Assembly: GCA_945906975.1 (NCBI GenBank)
Contig: CAMDRY010000056.1
Span: 1-11,874, forward strand
Direction: 5' to 3'
DNA from: Bordetella parapertussis
GTDB taxonomy: Bacteria > Pseudomonadota > Gammaproteobacteria > Burkholderiales > SG8-39
DNA: 11,874 bases
Shown: piece after piece, positions 1 to 6,124 of the stretch
Position numbering within the stretch: position 1 is the stretch's first letter
Layout: each line of letters begins with the position of its first letter
Notes under the pieces: model-generated
The model's database searches: none
What the model was told of the DNA's origin: nothing
The model's input: only the letters and a program-made list of their open reading frames with translations
Program-made: the position numbers and the translations under genes

Positions 1-1
1 A

Positions 2-217
2 GCGGTGGAGATTGCCTGCATGATCGATTTCCGCCGCTACTTCGCCGCAGAACTCGCCGACCTGGAAGAACTCGCGCGTCTCGGCCTGGTCGCGATAGAA
101 GGCGACTACATCAATGTCACAGCGCGCGGACGCCTGCTGGTGCGCCCCATCTGCATGGTCTTTGACCGCTATTTGCGCGCCGCAGAACAGCGCGCGCGCT
201 ATTCCCAGGTGGTCTGA
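2..217 (+). CDS. hemN: Oxygen-independent coproporphyrinogen III oxidase, C-terminal end (partial)
   Basis: Only the last 71 or so codons are in the window; the frame is open to the left edge. The enzyme is a radical SAM protein that decarboxylates coproporphyrinogen III to protoporphyrinogen IX in the cytoplasm when oxygen is scarce. The visible part matches the C-terminal winged-helix region of bacterial HemN: a leading MIDF stretch, an LxxLxxLGLV helix, a short strand pair with VTARGR, and the family-typical end RPICMVFDRYL. The radical SAM core with its CxxxCxxC cluster lies outside the window, so assignment rests on the tail alone. The stop TGA shares its last base with the ATG of the next gene (TGATG at 215-219), implying translational coupling. 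HemN genes often sit near cbb3 oxidase and fnr genes in betaproteobacteria, which fits the FNR site found downstream. Confidence 0.85.
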   Translation, partial: AVEIACMIDFRRYFAAELADLEELARLGLVAIEGDYINVTARGRLLVRPICMVFDRYLRAAEQRARYSQVV

Positions 218-930
218 TGGACGCAATGCTGCTCACCGCGCTCACCGTGGGCGTCCTCGGGGGCGTGCATTGCCTGGGCATGTGCGGCGGCGTAGTGGGC
301 GCTATGACTTTGCGCCGTATTGAAAGAACGCCCTCGGCCCAGGCCCAGTTGCTGTTCAACGGTGGCCGCCTCACCAGCTACACCGCAGCCGGCGCGCTGG
401 CCGGGGGCATTGGCGGCGCGGGCATCGCCGCGGGTAGCTTGATCCCTGCGCAATTGATGCTGTTTGTCGTCGCCAACGGCCTGATGATCCTGCTCGGACT
501 GCACCTTGCCGGCATCGGCAGCACCATGCTTACCCTCGAGAGCACGGGGGCGAAATTATGGCGCGCTGCAAGACCTCTTACAGCCAGACTGCCCTCTGGC
601 GACTCCGCCGGCGGTCGCTTCGCCGCCGGTCTCGCCTGGGGCGGGACCCCGTGCGGCCTTGTGTACAGCATGCTGGCACTGGCGCTGGTCAGCGGCAGCG
701 CGCTACGCGGGGCGGCCATCATGCTCACGTTTGGCCTCGGCACACTACCCAACCTCCTTGCCGCCTCCTGGCTGCTGACGCGTTTTGGTGGGCGACTGCG
801 CCGCCGCTCCACGCGCATCGCCGCGGGCATGCTGATCGCCGGGTTCGGCCTTGTCGGTCTGGCGCGCATTCCCGGCCTGGCCGATCACCTGCGCGAGGGT
901 CTGCTCTGCCTCGGCTTCAAGACCGGCTGA
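217..930 (+). CDS. TauE/SafE- or DsbD-like integral membrane protein (UreH_2 type)
   Basis: A 237-residue inner-membrane protein with about six hydrophobic segments (roughly 3-31, 52-72, 76-100, 134-155, 160-185 and 198-217). It carries HCLGMCGG at residues 18-25 (H18, C19, C23) and TPCGLVY at 144-150 (C146), followed by GLGTLPN. These motifs are typical of the family annotated as sulfite exporter TauE/SafE or cytochrome c biogenesis transmembrane region; the Cys and His residues recall CcdA/DsbD-type redox or metal-handling proteins. In betaproteobacteria such a gene commonly neighbours hemN and the ccoNOPQ-ccoGHIS cluster, so a role in metal delivery or maturation of the cbb3 oxidase is plausible. 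The substrate cannot be read from the sequence. The ATG overlaps the hemN stop, so the two genes are probably one transcription unit. There is no clear terminator after the stop. Confidence 0.8.
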   Translation: MDAMLLTALTVGVLGGVHCLGMCGGVVGAMTLRRIERTPSAQAQLLFNGGRLTSYTAAGALAGGIGGAGIAAGSLIPAQLMLFVVANGLMILLGLHLAGIGSTMLTLESTGAKLWRAARPLTARLPSGDSAGGRFAAGLAWGGTPCGLVYSMLALALVSGSALRGAAIMLTFGLGTLPNLLAASWLLTRFGGRLRRRSTRIAAGMLIAGFGLVGLARIPGLADHLREGLLCLGFKTG

Positions 931-954
931 AAATACAAGGCTGAAACACGATTT

Positions 955-968
955 TTGATGTAAATCAA
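955..968 (+). promoter_or_regulatory. FNR/Anr binding site upstream of the universal stress gene
   Basis: TTGATGTAAATCAA is a perfect match to the FNR/Anr consensus TTGAT-N4-ATCAA. Its centre (961.5) lies about 40.5-41.5 bp before the start predicted from the -10 box at 990-995, which is the class II activation position. Induction of the following gene when oxygen is low is therefore expected. No FNR gene is in the window. Confidence 0.85.
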
Positions 969-989
969 CAGGCGCAAGAAACCTCAGCG

Positions 990-995
990 TACAAT
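990..995 (+). promoter_or_regulatory. -10 element of the FNR-dependent promoter
   Basis: TACAAT, one mismatch from TATAAT. Transcription would start near 1002-1003, giving a leader of about 25 nt. No independent -35 hexamer is obvious, as expected for a class II activated promoter in which FNR occupies that position. A ribosome binding site AAGG at 1016-1019 lies 7 nt before the ATG. Confidence 0.75.
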
Positions 996-1026
996 TAAAA
1001 ACATTGCAAACTGCCAAGGTAAAACC

Positions 1027-1458
1027 ATGACCCGCATACTGCTTTCCATCGACGGATCGAAACACGCCCTCAACGCCACGCGCAAATTGATTGCCATGGC
1101 AACAGAATGGAAAAACCCGCCGCAGATCATTCCGCTTTTTGTACACCTGCCAGTGCCGCAAGTGGGGGGCATGGGCGCGGTAATCGGCAAATCAACCTTG
1201 CAAAATTACTACCAGGAGGAAGGTCGCGAAGCCCTTTCCGCCAGCATCAAGCTGCTTGAAAAAGCCGGCTATGCGACCCAACCGCTGATCAAGGTCGGGG
1301 CGATTGCTGAAACCATCGTCGCCGAAGCAAGCAAGAGCAAATGTGATCTCATCTGCATCGGCACCCGTGGCATGACGGCCGCCGCCAACCTGCTGATGGG
1401 CTCGACAGCCACCAAGGTCGCCCATCTCGCCACCACACCGCTGATCCTTATGCGCTGA
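1027..1458 (+). CDS. Universal stress protein, ATP-binding UspA-family
   Basis: A 143-residue single-domain Usp protein. The N-terminus MTRILLSIDGS is the usual first beta strand with the nucleotide-contacting Asp. Near the C-terminus, residues 112-127 give the ATP-binding signature G-x2-G-x9-G-S (GTRG, then MGS), so this is probably an ATP-binding (UspFG/MJ0577-like) member rather than the non-binding UspA type. Length is normal for one domain. Such proteins act in the cytoplasm in survival of stress and, in pseudomonads, several Anr-controlled Usp proteins support anaerobic energy-stress survival. The perfect FNR box and well-placed -10 upstream indicate the same regulation here. The gene stands alone as a transcription unit, ending at the terminator at 1496-1533. 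The specific physiological role is not shown by sequence. Confidence 0.92.
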   Translation: MTRILLSIDGSKHALNATRKLIAMATEWKNPPQIIPLFVHLPVPQVGGMGAVIGKSTLQNYYQEEGREALSASIKLLEKAGYATQPLIKVGAIAETIVAEASKSKCDLICIGTRGMTAAANLLMGSTATKVAHLATTPLILMR

Positions 1459-1495
1459 TCGCGAGCCGGTCACCGCAGGCCTGCAATCCAAAAGT

Positions 1496-1533
1496 AAAAA
1501 AGCCCGCCCCGGAAATCCGGCGCGGGCTTTTTT
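1496..1533. terminator. Bidirectional intrinsic terminator between convergent genes
   Basis: A-tract plus GCCCGC (1502-1507) pairs with GCGGGC (1522-1527) plus a T-tract; the loop contains a second small stem, CCGG-AAAT-CCGG (1509-1520). With A6 on the left and T6 on the right, it can terminate both the universal stress gene (+) and the leftward gene ending at 1588. Confidence 0.9.
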
Positions 1534-1544
1534 ATTGCATAACA

Positions 1545-1579
1545 GGCTGGAAATCCTCGCCAGGCGCGGCTTTCCAGCC
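1545..1579. repeat. Dispersed 35-nt hairpin element, copy 1
   Basis: GGCTGGAAA (1545-1553) and its perfect complement TTTCCAGCC (1571-1579) flank a 17-nt loop. The four bases before the left arm are AACA. The same arms, loop length and AACA prefix recur at 10027-10061, while the loop sequences differ except for a final C. It lies between the terminator at 1496-1533 and the stop codon at 1588, in a convergent junction. It could be a REP-like palindrome or a second terminator-like hairpin; there is no T-tract after the right arm on either strand beyond the TTT in the arm. Confidence 0.65.
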
Positions 1580-1587
1580 GTCACCCT

Positions 1588-2424
1588 TCATGCCGCGAGC
1601 TTGGCCCGAGCGTAGTCGAAAGGCAGCGGCTTGCACTTTCCAGCAAGCAATTCATGCAAGCGCGCGGCGGCCACAGGCTTGCCGAACTGCGCGTTGCGCA
1701 TCAGGATGCGCCCCTTCAATTGCTCGACTGAAATTTCCATCATCAACTTCCAGTCAGCATCGCTGAGCCCCTCGCTGTCCAGTCCCACCACGCCCTTGAG
1801 CATGTGGCCGAATTCGTCGTCGTAGACGCGCGTGCAGGCCTCGGCGATGGCGCGGTCGGCCTTTTCATGGCCTGCCGAGGGGTAGTCGCGCAGTTTCATG
1901 CCCTCGGAGAACAAGGTGCAGTAACCGCCCTCGGTGAAACGCAGCGCACGACGGCCCAGCGTGCCATAGCGCTCACCGTGCTCGTTGCGCATTTTGGTCA
2001 GTGCATCGTCCTCGGCGCGGCCGGGCATACGGTTATCTTGACGCCAACTGTAGAGCGCGGCCGGATTTATTTTTTCCTCGCCGGGCAGGCCGAGGGCGTC
2101 GTAAGCGTCGGCAAAGGCGCAATAGTGGGCAAACTCGGCCCACAGGCCCTCGGCGATATCGAGCACCTCGTGACGGTCGACACCAGTGTCGATTTTCGGA
2201 AACATTTCAGTAAGCTGTTCGAGCGGCCCGAGAAACAGGCCTTTTTTCTTGCCGTCGGTGCTGGCGCCCCAGACTTCCTTGAAACATTGCAAGGCGAGCC
2301 AGGCGCGGTCGGTCTCGCGCGTGCGCTTGTCCCACTTCCAATAGGTGCTGAACACCTCGGCCTCGCCCGCCCAATAAGGCGCGGCAACATCGATCAGGCG
2401 GTTGAGCTGCTTGCTGGCTTTCAT
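1588..2424 (-). CDS. Uncharacterised helical protein, candidate ferritin-like diiron protein
   Basis: I do not recognise a named family. The 278-residue protein is predicted mainly helical and soluble, with no signal peptide. It contains two ExxH motifs: E97-F-A-H100 in a helix of about residues 85-111, and E204-F-G-H207 in a helix of about 187-211. Extra glutamates that could ligand metal lie in the helices between and before them (E50; E165 in TEGG; E174). Paired ExxH motifs in a four-helix arrangement are the hallmark of non-haem diiron carboxylate proteins (ferritin-like superfamily), so oxygen activation, hydroxylation or peroxide chemistry is a reasonable guess. A haem-oxygenase-like fold is the main alternative. 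The ATG at 2422-2424 is preceded by GAGG (2432-2435 on this strand) at 7 nt. It lies downstream of two Bug genes but 145 bp away, with a possible own -10, so co-transcription is uncertain. Confidence 0.7.
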   Translation of the reverse strand: MKASKQLNRLIDVAAPYWAGEAEVFSTYWKWDKRTRETDRAWLALQCFKEVWGASTDGKKKGLFLGPLEQLTEMFPKIDTGVDRHEVLDIAEGLWAEFAHYCAFADAYDALGLPGEEKINPAALYSWRQDNRMPGRAEDDALTKMRNEHGERYGTLGRRALRFTEGGYCTLFSEGMKLRDYPSAGHEKADRAIAEACTRVYDDEFGHMLKGVVGLDSEGLSDADWKLMMEISVEQLKGRILMRNAQFGKPVAAARLHELLAGKCKPLPFDYARAKLAA

Positions 2425-2466
2425 GTTGTAGCCTCATCAAATTCGCGATCAGAGTCGCACGTGTTT

Positions 2467-2472
2467 ATTGTA
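2467..2472 (-). promoter_or_regulatory. Possible -10 element for the ExxH protein gene
   Basis: On the minus strand this reads TACAAT, giving a start near 2460 and a leader of about 36 nt. No good -35 hexamer is seen at 16-18 bp, so support is weak. A small inverted repeat (GCCGC 2476-2480, GCGGC 2487-2491) lies just upstream. Confidence 0.3.
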
Positions 2473-2506
2473 GATGCCGCGGCCTTGCGGCGCCAGATTG
2501 AGCGCG

Positions 2507-2586
2507 CAATCGACACTGGGGTCAATCGAGGCCGGGGTCAATCGACACTGGGGAAAATCAGCCCTGGCATCAATCAGCCCTGGCCC
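2507..2586. repeat. Degenerate 16-bp tandem repeat, five units
   Basis: Five contiguous 16-bp units start at 2507, 2523, 2539, 2555 and 2571. Units 1 and 3 are CAATCGACACTGGGG plus one variable base and differ at only that base. Unit 2 has GAGGCCGG in the middle. Units 4 and 5 share AATCAGCCCTGG. The AATC core recurs at a strict 16-bp period. The last unit lies in the 3' end of the leftward Bug gene: the stop codon (complement of 2570-2572) spans the junction of units 4 and 5. Possible explanations are slippage or amplification from the gene end, protein-binding iterons, or a remnant of an IS21-type terminus with repeated transposase sites. Confidence 0.75.
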
Positions 2587-3529
2587 CGGAATCCTTTACC
2601 GCCTTGGCGTAGCGCGCCAGATTGCGCTTCATCATTTCGCCATAGGCTTCAGGCGTATTGCCAACCGGCACCGCACCGAGCGCGGTCAAACGCTGCACGA
2701 CATCCGGGTGCCTGACCGCCTTCGCCACCTCGGCCGCCAGCTTGGCAATCACCGGCTGCGGTGTTCCAGCGGGCGCCACCAGGCCGATTTCCGAGACAAA
2801 ATCATAGCCGGGAATAGTCTCTGAAACAGCCGGTACATCCGGCGCCAGCGGCGAGCGTGCGGATGAGGTGACGGCGATCAACCTGGCTTTACCCGCCTTG
2901 ACATGGGGACCGATGGCGGCAATCGCCGTGACCAGCATGGACAAATCGCCGCCGATAAAGGCCGGCGTCGACTGGCCCGACCCCTTGTAAGGCACGTGAA
3001 CAATATCCAGTCCGAGCGATGCCTTGAACGACTCCATCAGGATATGGTGCAGGCTGCCGATGCCGGCCGAACCGTAATTCATCTTGCCAGGTGCGGCCTT
3101 GCCCGCGGCAATGAGTTCGGCCACCGTGTTGACCTGCGCGGAAGGTTGCGTCACAAGAAACAGCGGAATGGTGGCGATCAGGCTGACCGGTGCGAAATCC
3201 TTTGCCGGATCATAGGGCAGCTTGGAAAACATGTAGGGATTGATCGCCGTCTGCGGCACATCCGGAACCAGCAGGGTGTAGCCATCGGGCGCCGCCTTGG
3301 CCACCGCCTCGCTGGCGGCAATACCTCCGGCGCCGGGACGGTTCTCGACAATGAACTGCTGCCCCAGGGCATCGGAAAGACGCTGGCCAATGACACGCGC
3401 AAACACATCCGGTGCCCCACCCGCTGCATAGGGCACGATCAGCCGCACCGCCCGGTTGGGATAGTCCTGCGCCTGCGCCAAGCCCGTGACTGCCAGGCAC
3501 GCCACCAAAGCAGCGGTGATTTTTTTCAT
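2570..3529 (-). CDS. Bug/TctC-family periplasmic solute-binding protein (1)
   Basis: A 319-residue tripartite tricarboxylate transporter receptor of the Bug family, which binds carboxylates or similar small organic solutes in the periplasm. The ATG at 3527-3529 is chosen because AAGGAGG (complement of 3535-3541) lies 5 nt before it and a clean signal peptide starts there: KK, a hydrophobic core, then LAQAQ with cleavage near residue 20. The mature part has the family signatures IVPYAAGGAPDVFAR (first ligand loop with the conserved Asp), NRPGAGG, PDGYTLL, VPYKGSG and a C-terminal helix ending SGARAD. The length is typical. No tctA or tctB membrane genes are nearby, so it is an orphan receptor that may feed a transporter encoded elsewhere or act in sensing. 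Its final codons form part of the 16-bp tandem array. The ligand cannot be predicted; the adjacent enolase-type enzyme suggests a sugar acid or other hydroxy-acid. Confidence 0.92.
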   Translation of the reverse strand: MKKITAALVACLAVTGLAQAQDYPNRAVRLIVPYAAGGAPDVFARVIGQRLSDALGQQFIVENRPGAGGIAASEAVAKAAPDGYTLLVPDVPQTAINPYMFSKLPYDPAKDFAPVSLIATIPLFLVTQPSAQVNTVAELIAAGKAAPGKMNYGSAGIGSLHHILMESFKASLGLDIVHVPYKGSGQSTPAFIGGDLSMLVTAIAAIGPHVKAGKARLIAVTSSARSPLAPDVPAVSETIPGYDFVSEIGLVAPAGTPQPVIAKLAAEVAKAVRHPDVVQRLTALGAVPVGNTPEAYGEMMKRNLARYAKAVKDSGARAD

Positions 3530-3615
3530 CCCTTCCTCCTTGCGTCCACCGTCTGTGTCCACCATCTCTTCGCCCTGCACTCGCCCCGCACTCGATAGGC
3601 GAAGCCCGGGGAATA

Positions 3616-4587
3616 TTATTCTATTTTCCCGATCTTACGCACCACCTCGATCAAACGCCTGGCGTCGTCTTCCCAGTACTTCCTGAATTCCGGCGCATCC
3701 ATGTAAACAATCGGGGTCTCGATCCTCGCCATCGCCGTCTTGAAGTCAGCATCCTCGACGGTCTGGCGCACCGTCTCGCGCAGGGTCTTGATCACCGCCT
3801 CTGGCGTGCCGGCCGGTGCGAACAAGCCCGACCAGATGTTGTACTCGACGTTATAGCCCAGTTCCTTGAGCGTCGGCACCTCTGGCAGCGAAGCAATGCG
3901 CTTGCCGCCCCAGTTACCCAGCGCACGCAACTTGCCCGCCTTGATCTGCGAGATGGCGACGGACGGGCCGAGCAGGCCGGCATCAACCTGGCCGCCGAGC
4001 AGCGCATTGAGCGCCGGACCGCCGCCGGCGTAAGGAATGTGCTTCATCTTGATGCCGGCGGCATTGGCAAACATCTCGGTGGCAACGTGGTAGGTGCCGT
4101 AATTTCCCGATGACGAATAGTTGATCGCATCCGGACGCTTTTTCGCATCGTCAACAAGATCCTTCAGCGTCTTGTAGGGGCTGTCGGCGCGCACCATCAA
4201 TATGGTCGGATCAGCCGAGAGCAGAGCGATGGGCGCGAGTTGCGATAACTCGAACGACGCCGGTCGCCCGGCAACCCGATCGGCTTCCGGATTGGTCGAC
4301 ACGCTGGCGAGCGCCATCAATAGCGTGTAGCCATCGGGCTTGCCGGTTGCGACCACGGCGGCACCGATGGCGCCGCCGGCGCCCGGCCGGTTAACGATGA
4401 CCACCGGCTGCTTGAGCAACTTGGCCATGATGATCGATGCCGGACGCCCGGTCAGCTCGGCCACACCGCCTGGCGGAAACGGCACGATCATGGTGATGGG
4501 TTTGGACGGATAGGCATCCTGCGCCTGGGCCGGCAACAGCGGCAAAGCCATGGCCGCCAGCATGGCGACGCGAAACGCGAACTTCAT
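3616..4587 (-). CDS. Bug/TctC-family periplasmic solute-binding protein (2)
   Basis: A 323-residue Bug-type binding protein. The start at 4585-4587 is preceded by GGGAGAAG and opens a good signal peptide (MKFAFR, a hydrophobic stretch, LLPAQAQ, cleavage near residue 22); longer upstream frames lack these. Family motifs are IVPFPPGG, NRPGAGGAIGA, PDGYTLL, IPYAGGGPALNALLGG and LFAPAGTPEAV. In the first ligand loop the usual Asp after PGG is Glu (GGVAEL), a conservative change that could alter ligand selection. It is transcribed away from the enolase-superfamily gene that begins 154 bp away; the shared spacer has a palindrome, so coordinated control of binding protein and enzyme is likely. The next Bug gene follows 86 bp downstream on the same strand. 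No membrane components are present. Confidence 0.92.
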   Translation of the reverse strand: MKFAFRVAMLAAMALPLLPAQAQDAYPSKPITMIVPFPPGGVAELTGRPASIIMAKLLKQPVVIVNRPGAGGAIGAAVVATGKPDGYTLLMALASVSTNPEADRVAGRPASFELSQLAPIALLSADPTILMVRADSPYKTLKDLVDDAKKRPDAINYSSSGNYGTYHVATEMFANAAGIKMKHIPYAGGGPALNALLGGQVDAGLLGPSVAISQIKAGKLRALGNWGGKRIASLPEVPTLKELGYNVEYNIWSGLFAPAGTPEAVIKTLRETVRQTVEDADFKTAMARIETPIVYMDAPEFRKYWEDDARRLIEVVRKIGKIE

Positions 4588-4641
4588 AGTCTTCTCCCTG
4601 GATGAGCACATCGAAGTTTTTTTCTTACGCATCATGCTAAC

Positions 4642-4656
4642 GCGCTTTCGAAGCGC
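4642..4656. promoter_or_regulatory. Palindrome in the divergent spacer, candidate operator
   Basis: GCGCTT-TCG-AAGCGC is a perfect inverted repeat. It lies just upstream of a possible leftward -10 (TAGCAT, complement of 4634-4639) for Bug gene 2, near the usual -35 position, and about 48 bp before a possible rightward -10 (TATCAT, 4704-4709) for the enolase-type gene. That location suits a regulator acting on both genes. No regulator gene is in the window, so its family is unknown. A chance GC-rich palindrome cannot be excluded. Confidence 0.4.
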
Positions 4657-4741
4657 TGTCGCAGCCGATGCGGCAAACGGTCCGTCACACCCTTCCCGCA
4701 GGCTATCATACGAACCGCGCTTACCCATCCGGAATGGCATC

Positions 4742-5896
4742 ATGAAAATAACCCGCGTCTCCGCCACCCCCCTCGACATTCCCGCCCGCGTGCAGCTTGC
4801 CGGCGTGGACAAGACCACCTCGCTTTCCGTCTGCCTGGTGGAAATAGAAACCGACACCGGCCTCATCGGTCACGGCTTCACCGCCATCAGCGAAGAGGAA
4901 GTCATTGCCGCCATCGTGCGCGAGATCGCCGGGCCGGCCCTTGTCGGCGAGGATCCGCTCGCCACGGAACGTCTGTGGGAAAAACTCTACTGGCTGCTGT
5001 CACCGCGCGGACAAACCGGCTACGCCAGCCACGCCATCGCGGCGCTCGACATCGCACTGTGGGACATCAAGGGCAAGGCGCTGGGAATGCCGGTGTGGAA
5101 GCTGCTGGGCGGCGCGCGCAACACGGTGCCCGTGTACACCACCTTCGGTTTTGCCGTATTCGACCGCGAGCAACTGGCCGAGGCCGCCAAACACTGGGTC
5201 GCGCAGGGCCACCGGCGCCTCAAAATGGTCGTCGGCCACCATGCCTTGCAACGCCGCGAGGAAGCACGACCGCTGGCCGAAGTGATTGCCGAGGATGCAC
5301 GCCGCGTGCGTGCGGTGCGCGCTGCGGTCGGCCCGGATGTGCAGCTTTACATCGACGCCAACTGCAGCCTCGATCTGTTTCACGCGCAAACCCTGGTGCG
5401 CAGCATCACCGATTGCGACGTGACATTTTTCGAAGAGCCGGTCACGCAAAACGATGTGCGGCAGATGGCCGAGTTACGCCGCAGCACCGGCATGCGCATC
5501 GCCGCCGGACAAAACGAAGGCCTTGCCTTTCGCTTTCGCGACATGCTGCTCGCCGAGGCGGTCGATGTGCTGCAGCCCAATGCGGTCATCAGCGGCGGCT
5601 ACAGCCAGTGCGTCAAGATCGCCGGCATGGCGTCGGCATTCAATATTCCAATCGCCAACGGCGGCGCCTGGCCGCACCACAACATGCACCTGCACGCGGG
5701 GCTTGCCAACGGCGGGTTGGTCGAATATCACTATGTCGCGGTGCTGGTGTGCGAACAGATCTTCGAAGGCCTCGCCAAGCCGGTCGACGGCCACCTGCCT
5801 CTGCCTGAAACAGCGGGTCTGGGATTCACACCGCGCGCCGACGCCATCAGGGAACTGGCCAAGCGCCCTACCTCGCACGGCAAGGGCAAAGCCTGA
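4742..5896 (+). CDS. Enolase-superfamily (mandelate racemase/muconate lactonizing) enzyme with atypical active site
   Basis: A 384-residue cytoplasmic enzyme, full length for the family: an N-terminal capping domain (about 1-125, with ALDIALWDIKGKALGMP) followed by a TIM barrel. Members bind Mg2+ and abstract a proton alpha to a carboxylate, as sugar-acid dehydratases, racemases or cycloisomerases. Likely metal ligands are D205 (YIDAN) and E231 (EEP). Three usual positions look changed by eye alignment: the KxK strand reads K161-M-V163; the third metal-ligand motif GEN reads G-Q257-N-E259; and the Asp of the His-Asp dyad is N280 in LQPN. A HH-rich segment (ANGGAWPHHNMHLHA, about 305-319) may supply the catalytic His. 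The ATG at 4742 matches the family N-terminus and has a weak GGA 8 nt upstream. Divergent pairing with Bug gene 2 suggests it processes the captured acid. Substrate unknown. Confidence 0.88.
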   Translation: MKITRVSATPLDIPARVQLAGVDKTTSLSVCLVEIETDTGLIGHGFTAISEEEVIAAIVREIAGPALVGEDPLATERLWEKLYWLLSPRGQTGYASHAIAALDIALWDIKGKALGMPVWKLLGGARNTVPVYTTFGFAVFDREQLAEAAKHWVAQGHRRLKMVVGHHALQRREEARPLAEVIAEDARRVRAVRAAVGPDVQLYIDANCSLDLFHAQTLVRSITDCDVTFFEEPVTQNDVRQMAELRRSTGMRIAAGQNEGLAFRFRDMLLAEAVDVLQPNAVISGGYSQCVKIAGMASAFNIPIANGGAWPHHNMHLHAGLANGGLVEYHYVAVLVCEQIFEGLAKPVDGHLPLPETAGLGFTPRADAIRELAKRPTSHGKGKA

Positions 5897-5963
5897 GCCT
5901 TGCAAGCCCGGCCAAGTCTGCTTCTGGCATCGACATCCAAAGAAAAACAAGGGATAACGCCGC

Positions 5964-6053
5964 TTTGACGTGGCGGGCGGCGGCGCCAAAGCGCCGGCGC
6001 AGGACATGACCCGGGAAGTGGAGAAGTGGGTGGGCATGATGCGCAGCACCGGC
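5964..6053 (+). pseudogene. Probable remnant of a Bug-protein C-terminus
   Basis: In the frame of position 5964 (stop at 5955-5957 upstream) the DNA encodes FDVAGGGAKAPAQDM followed by TREVEKWVGMMRSTG. This resembles the final strand and helix of Bug proteins; the intact Bug protein 3 ends with a similar KTEIDRWAQVVRSSG (E, W and RSxG aligned). No start codon with a ribosome site and no other part of a Bug protein is present. The frame then runs on as a proline-rich tail to the TGA at 6126-6128, overlapping the next gene's start. A hairpin CGGCGC-caaa-GCGCCG (5981-5996) is also present. The remaining 228-bp spacer shows no other gene. The resemblance is by eye only. Confidence 0.4.
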
Positions 6054-6109
6054 GGCGCGGCCGGAATAGCCACCGGACCACCTGCGCCGCCCCCGGTCAA
6101 TCGACTCGG

Positions 6110-6115
6110 TATAAA
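6110..6115 (+). promoter_or_regulatory. -10-like element immediately before the thiol dioxygenase start
   Basis: TATAAA (within TATAAAAT) ends 9 nt before the ATG at 6125. If used, transcription starts near 6122, leaving a leader of about 3 nt. A GGAG at 6119-6122 is only 2 nt from the ATG, too close for normal Shine-Dalgarno use. No convincing -35 is seen. Confidence 0.4.
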
Positions 6116-6124
6116 ATCGGAGCC

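Noticed and set aside
2507..2586. CRISPR array
   Set aside because: Units are contiguous 16-mers with no spacers, and no cas genes are present.
1804..2715. Long rightward frame of about 300 codons opposite the ExxH-protein gene
   Set aside because: It is the antisense shadow of two leftward genes in high-GC DNA; it has no family motifs and no ribosome site, while the leftward frames have both.
2903..3598. Rightward frame of about 230 codons across Bug gene 1
   Set aside because: Arg/His-rich composition typical of an antisense frame; the opposite strand encodes a clear Bug protein with a signal peptide.
4550..4741. N-terminal extension of the enolase-type protein from an upstream ATG
   Set aside because: Family similarity starts at MKITRVSATPLDIPA (4742); the extension would overlap the start of the divergent Bug gene and contains no domain.
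6026..6124. Longer start for the thiol dioxygenase
   Set aside because: The added 33 residues are Arg/His/Pro-rich without family similarity; MNNPGRF at 6125 gives the normal length.
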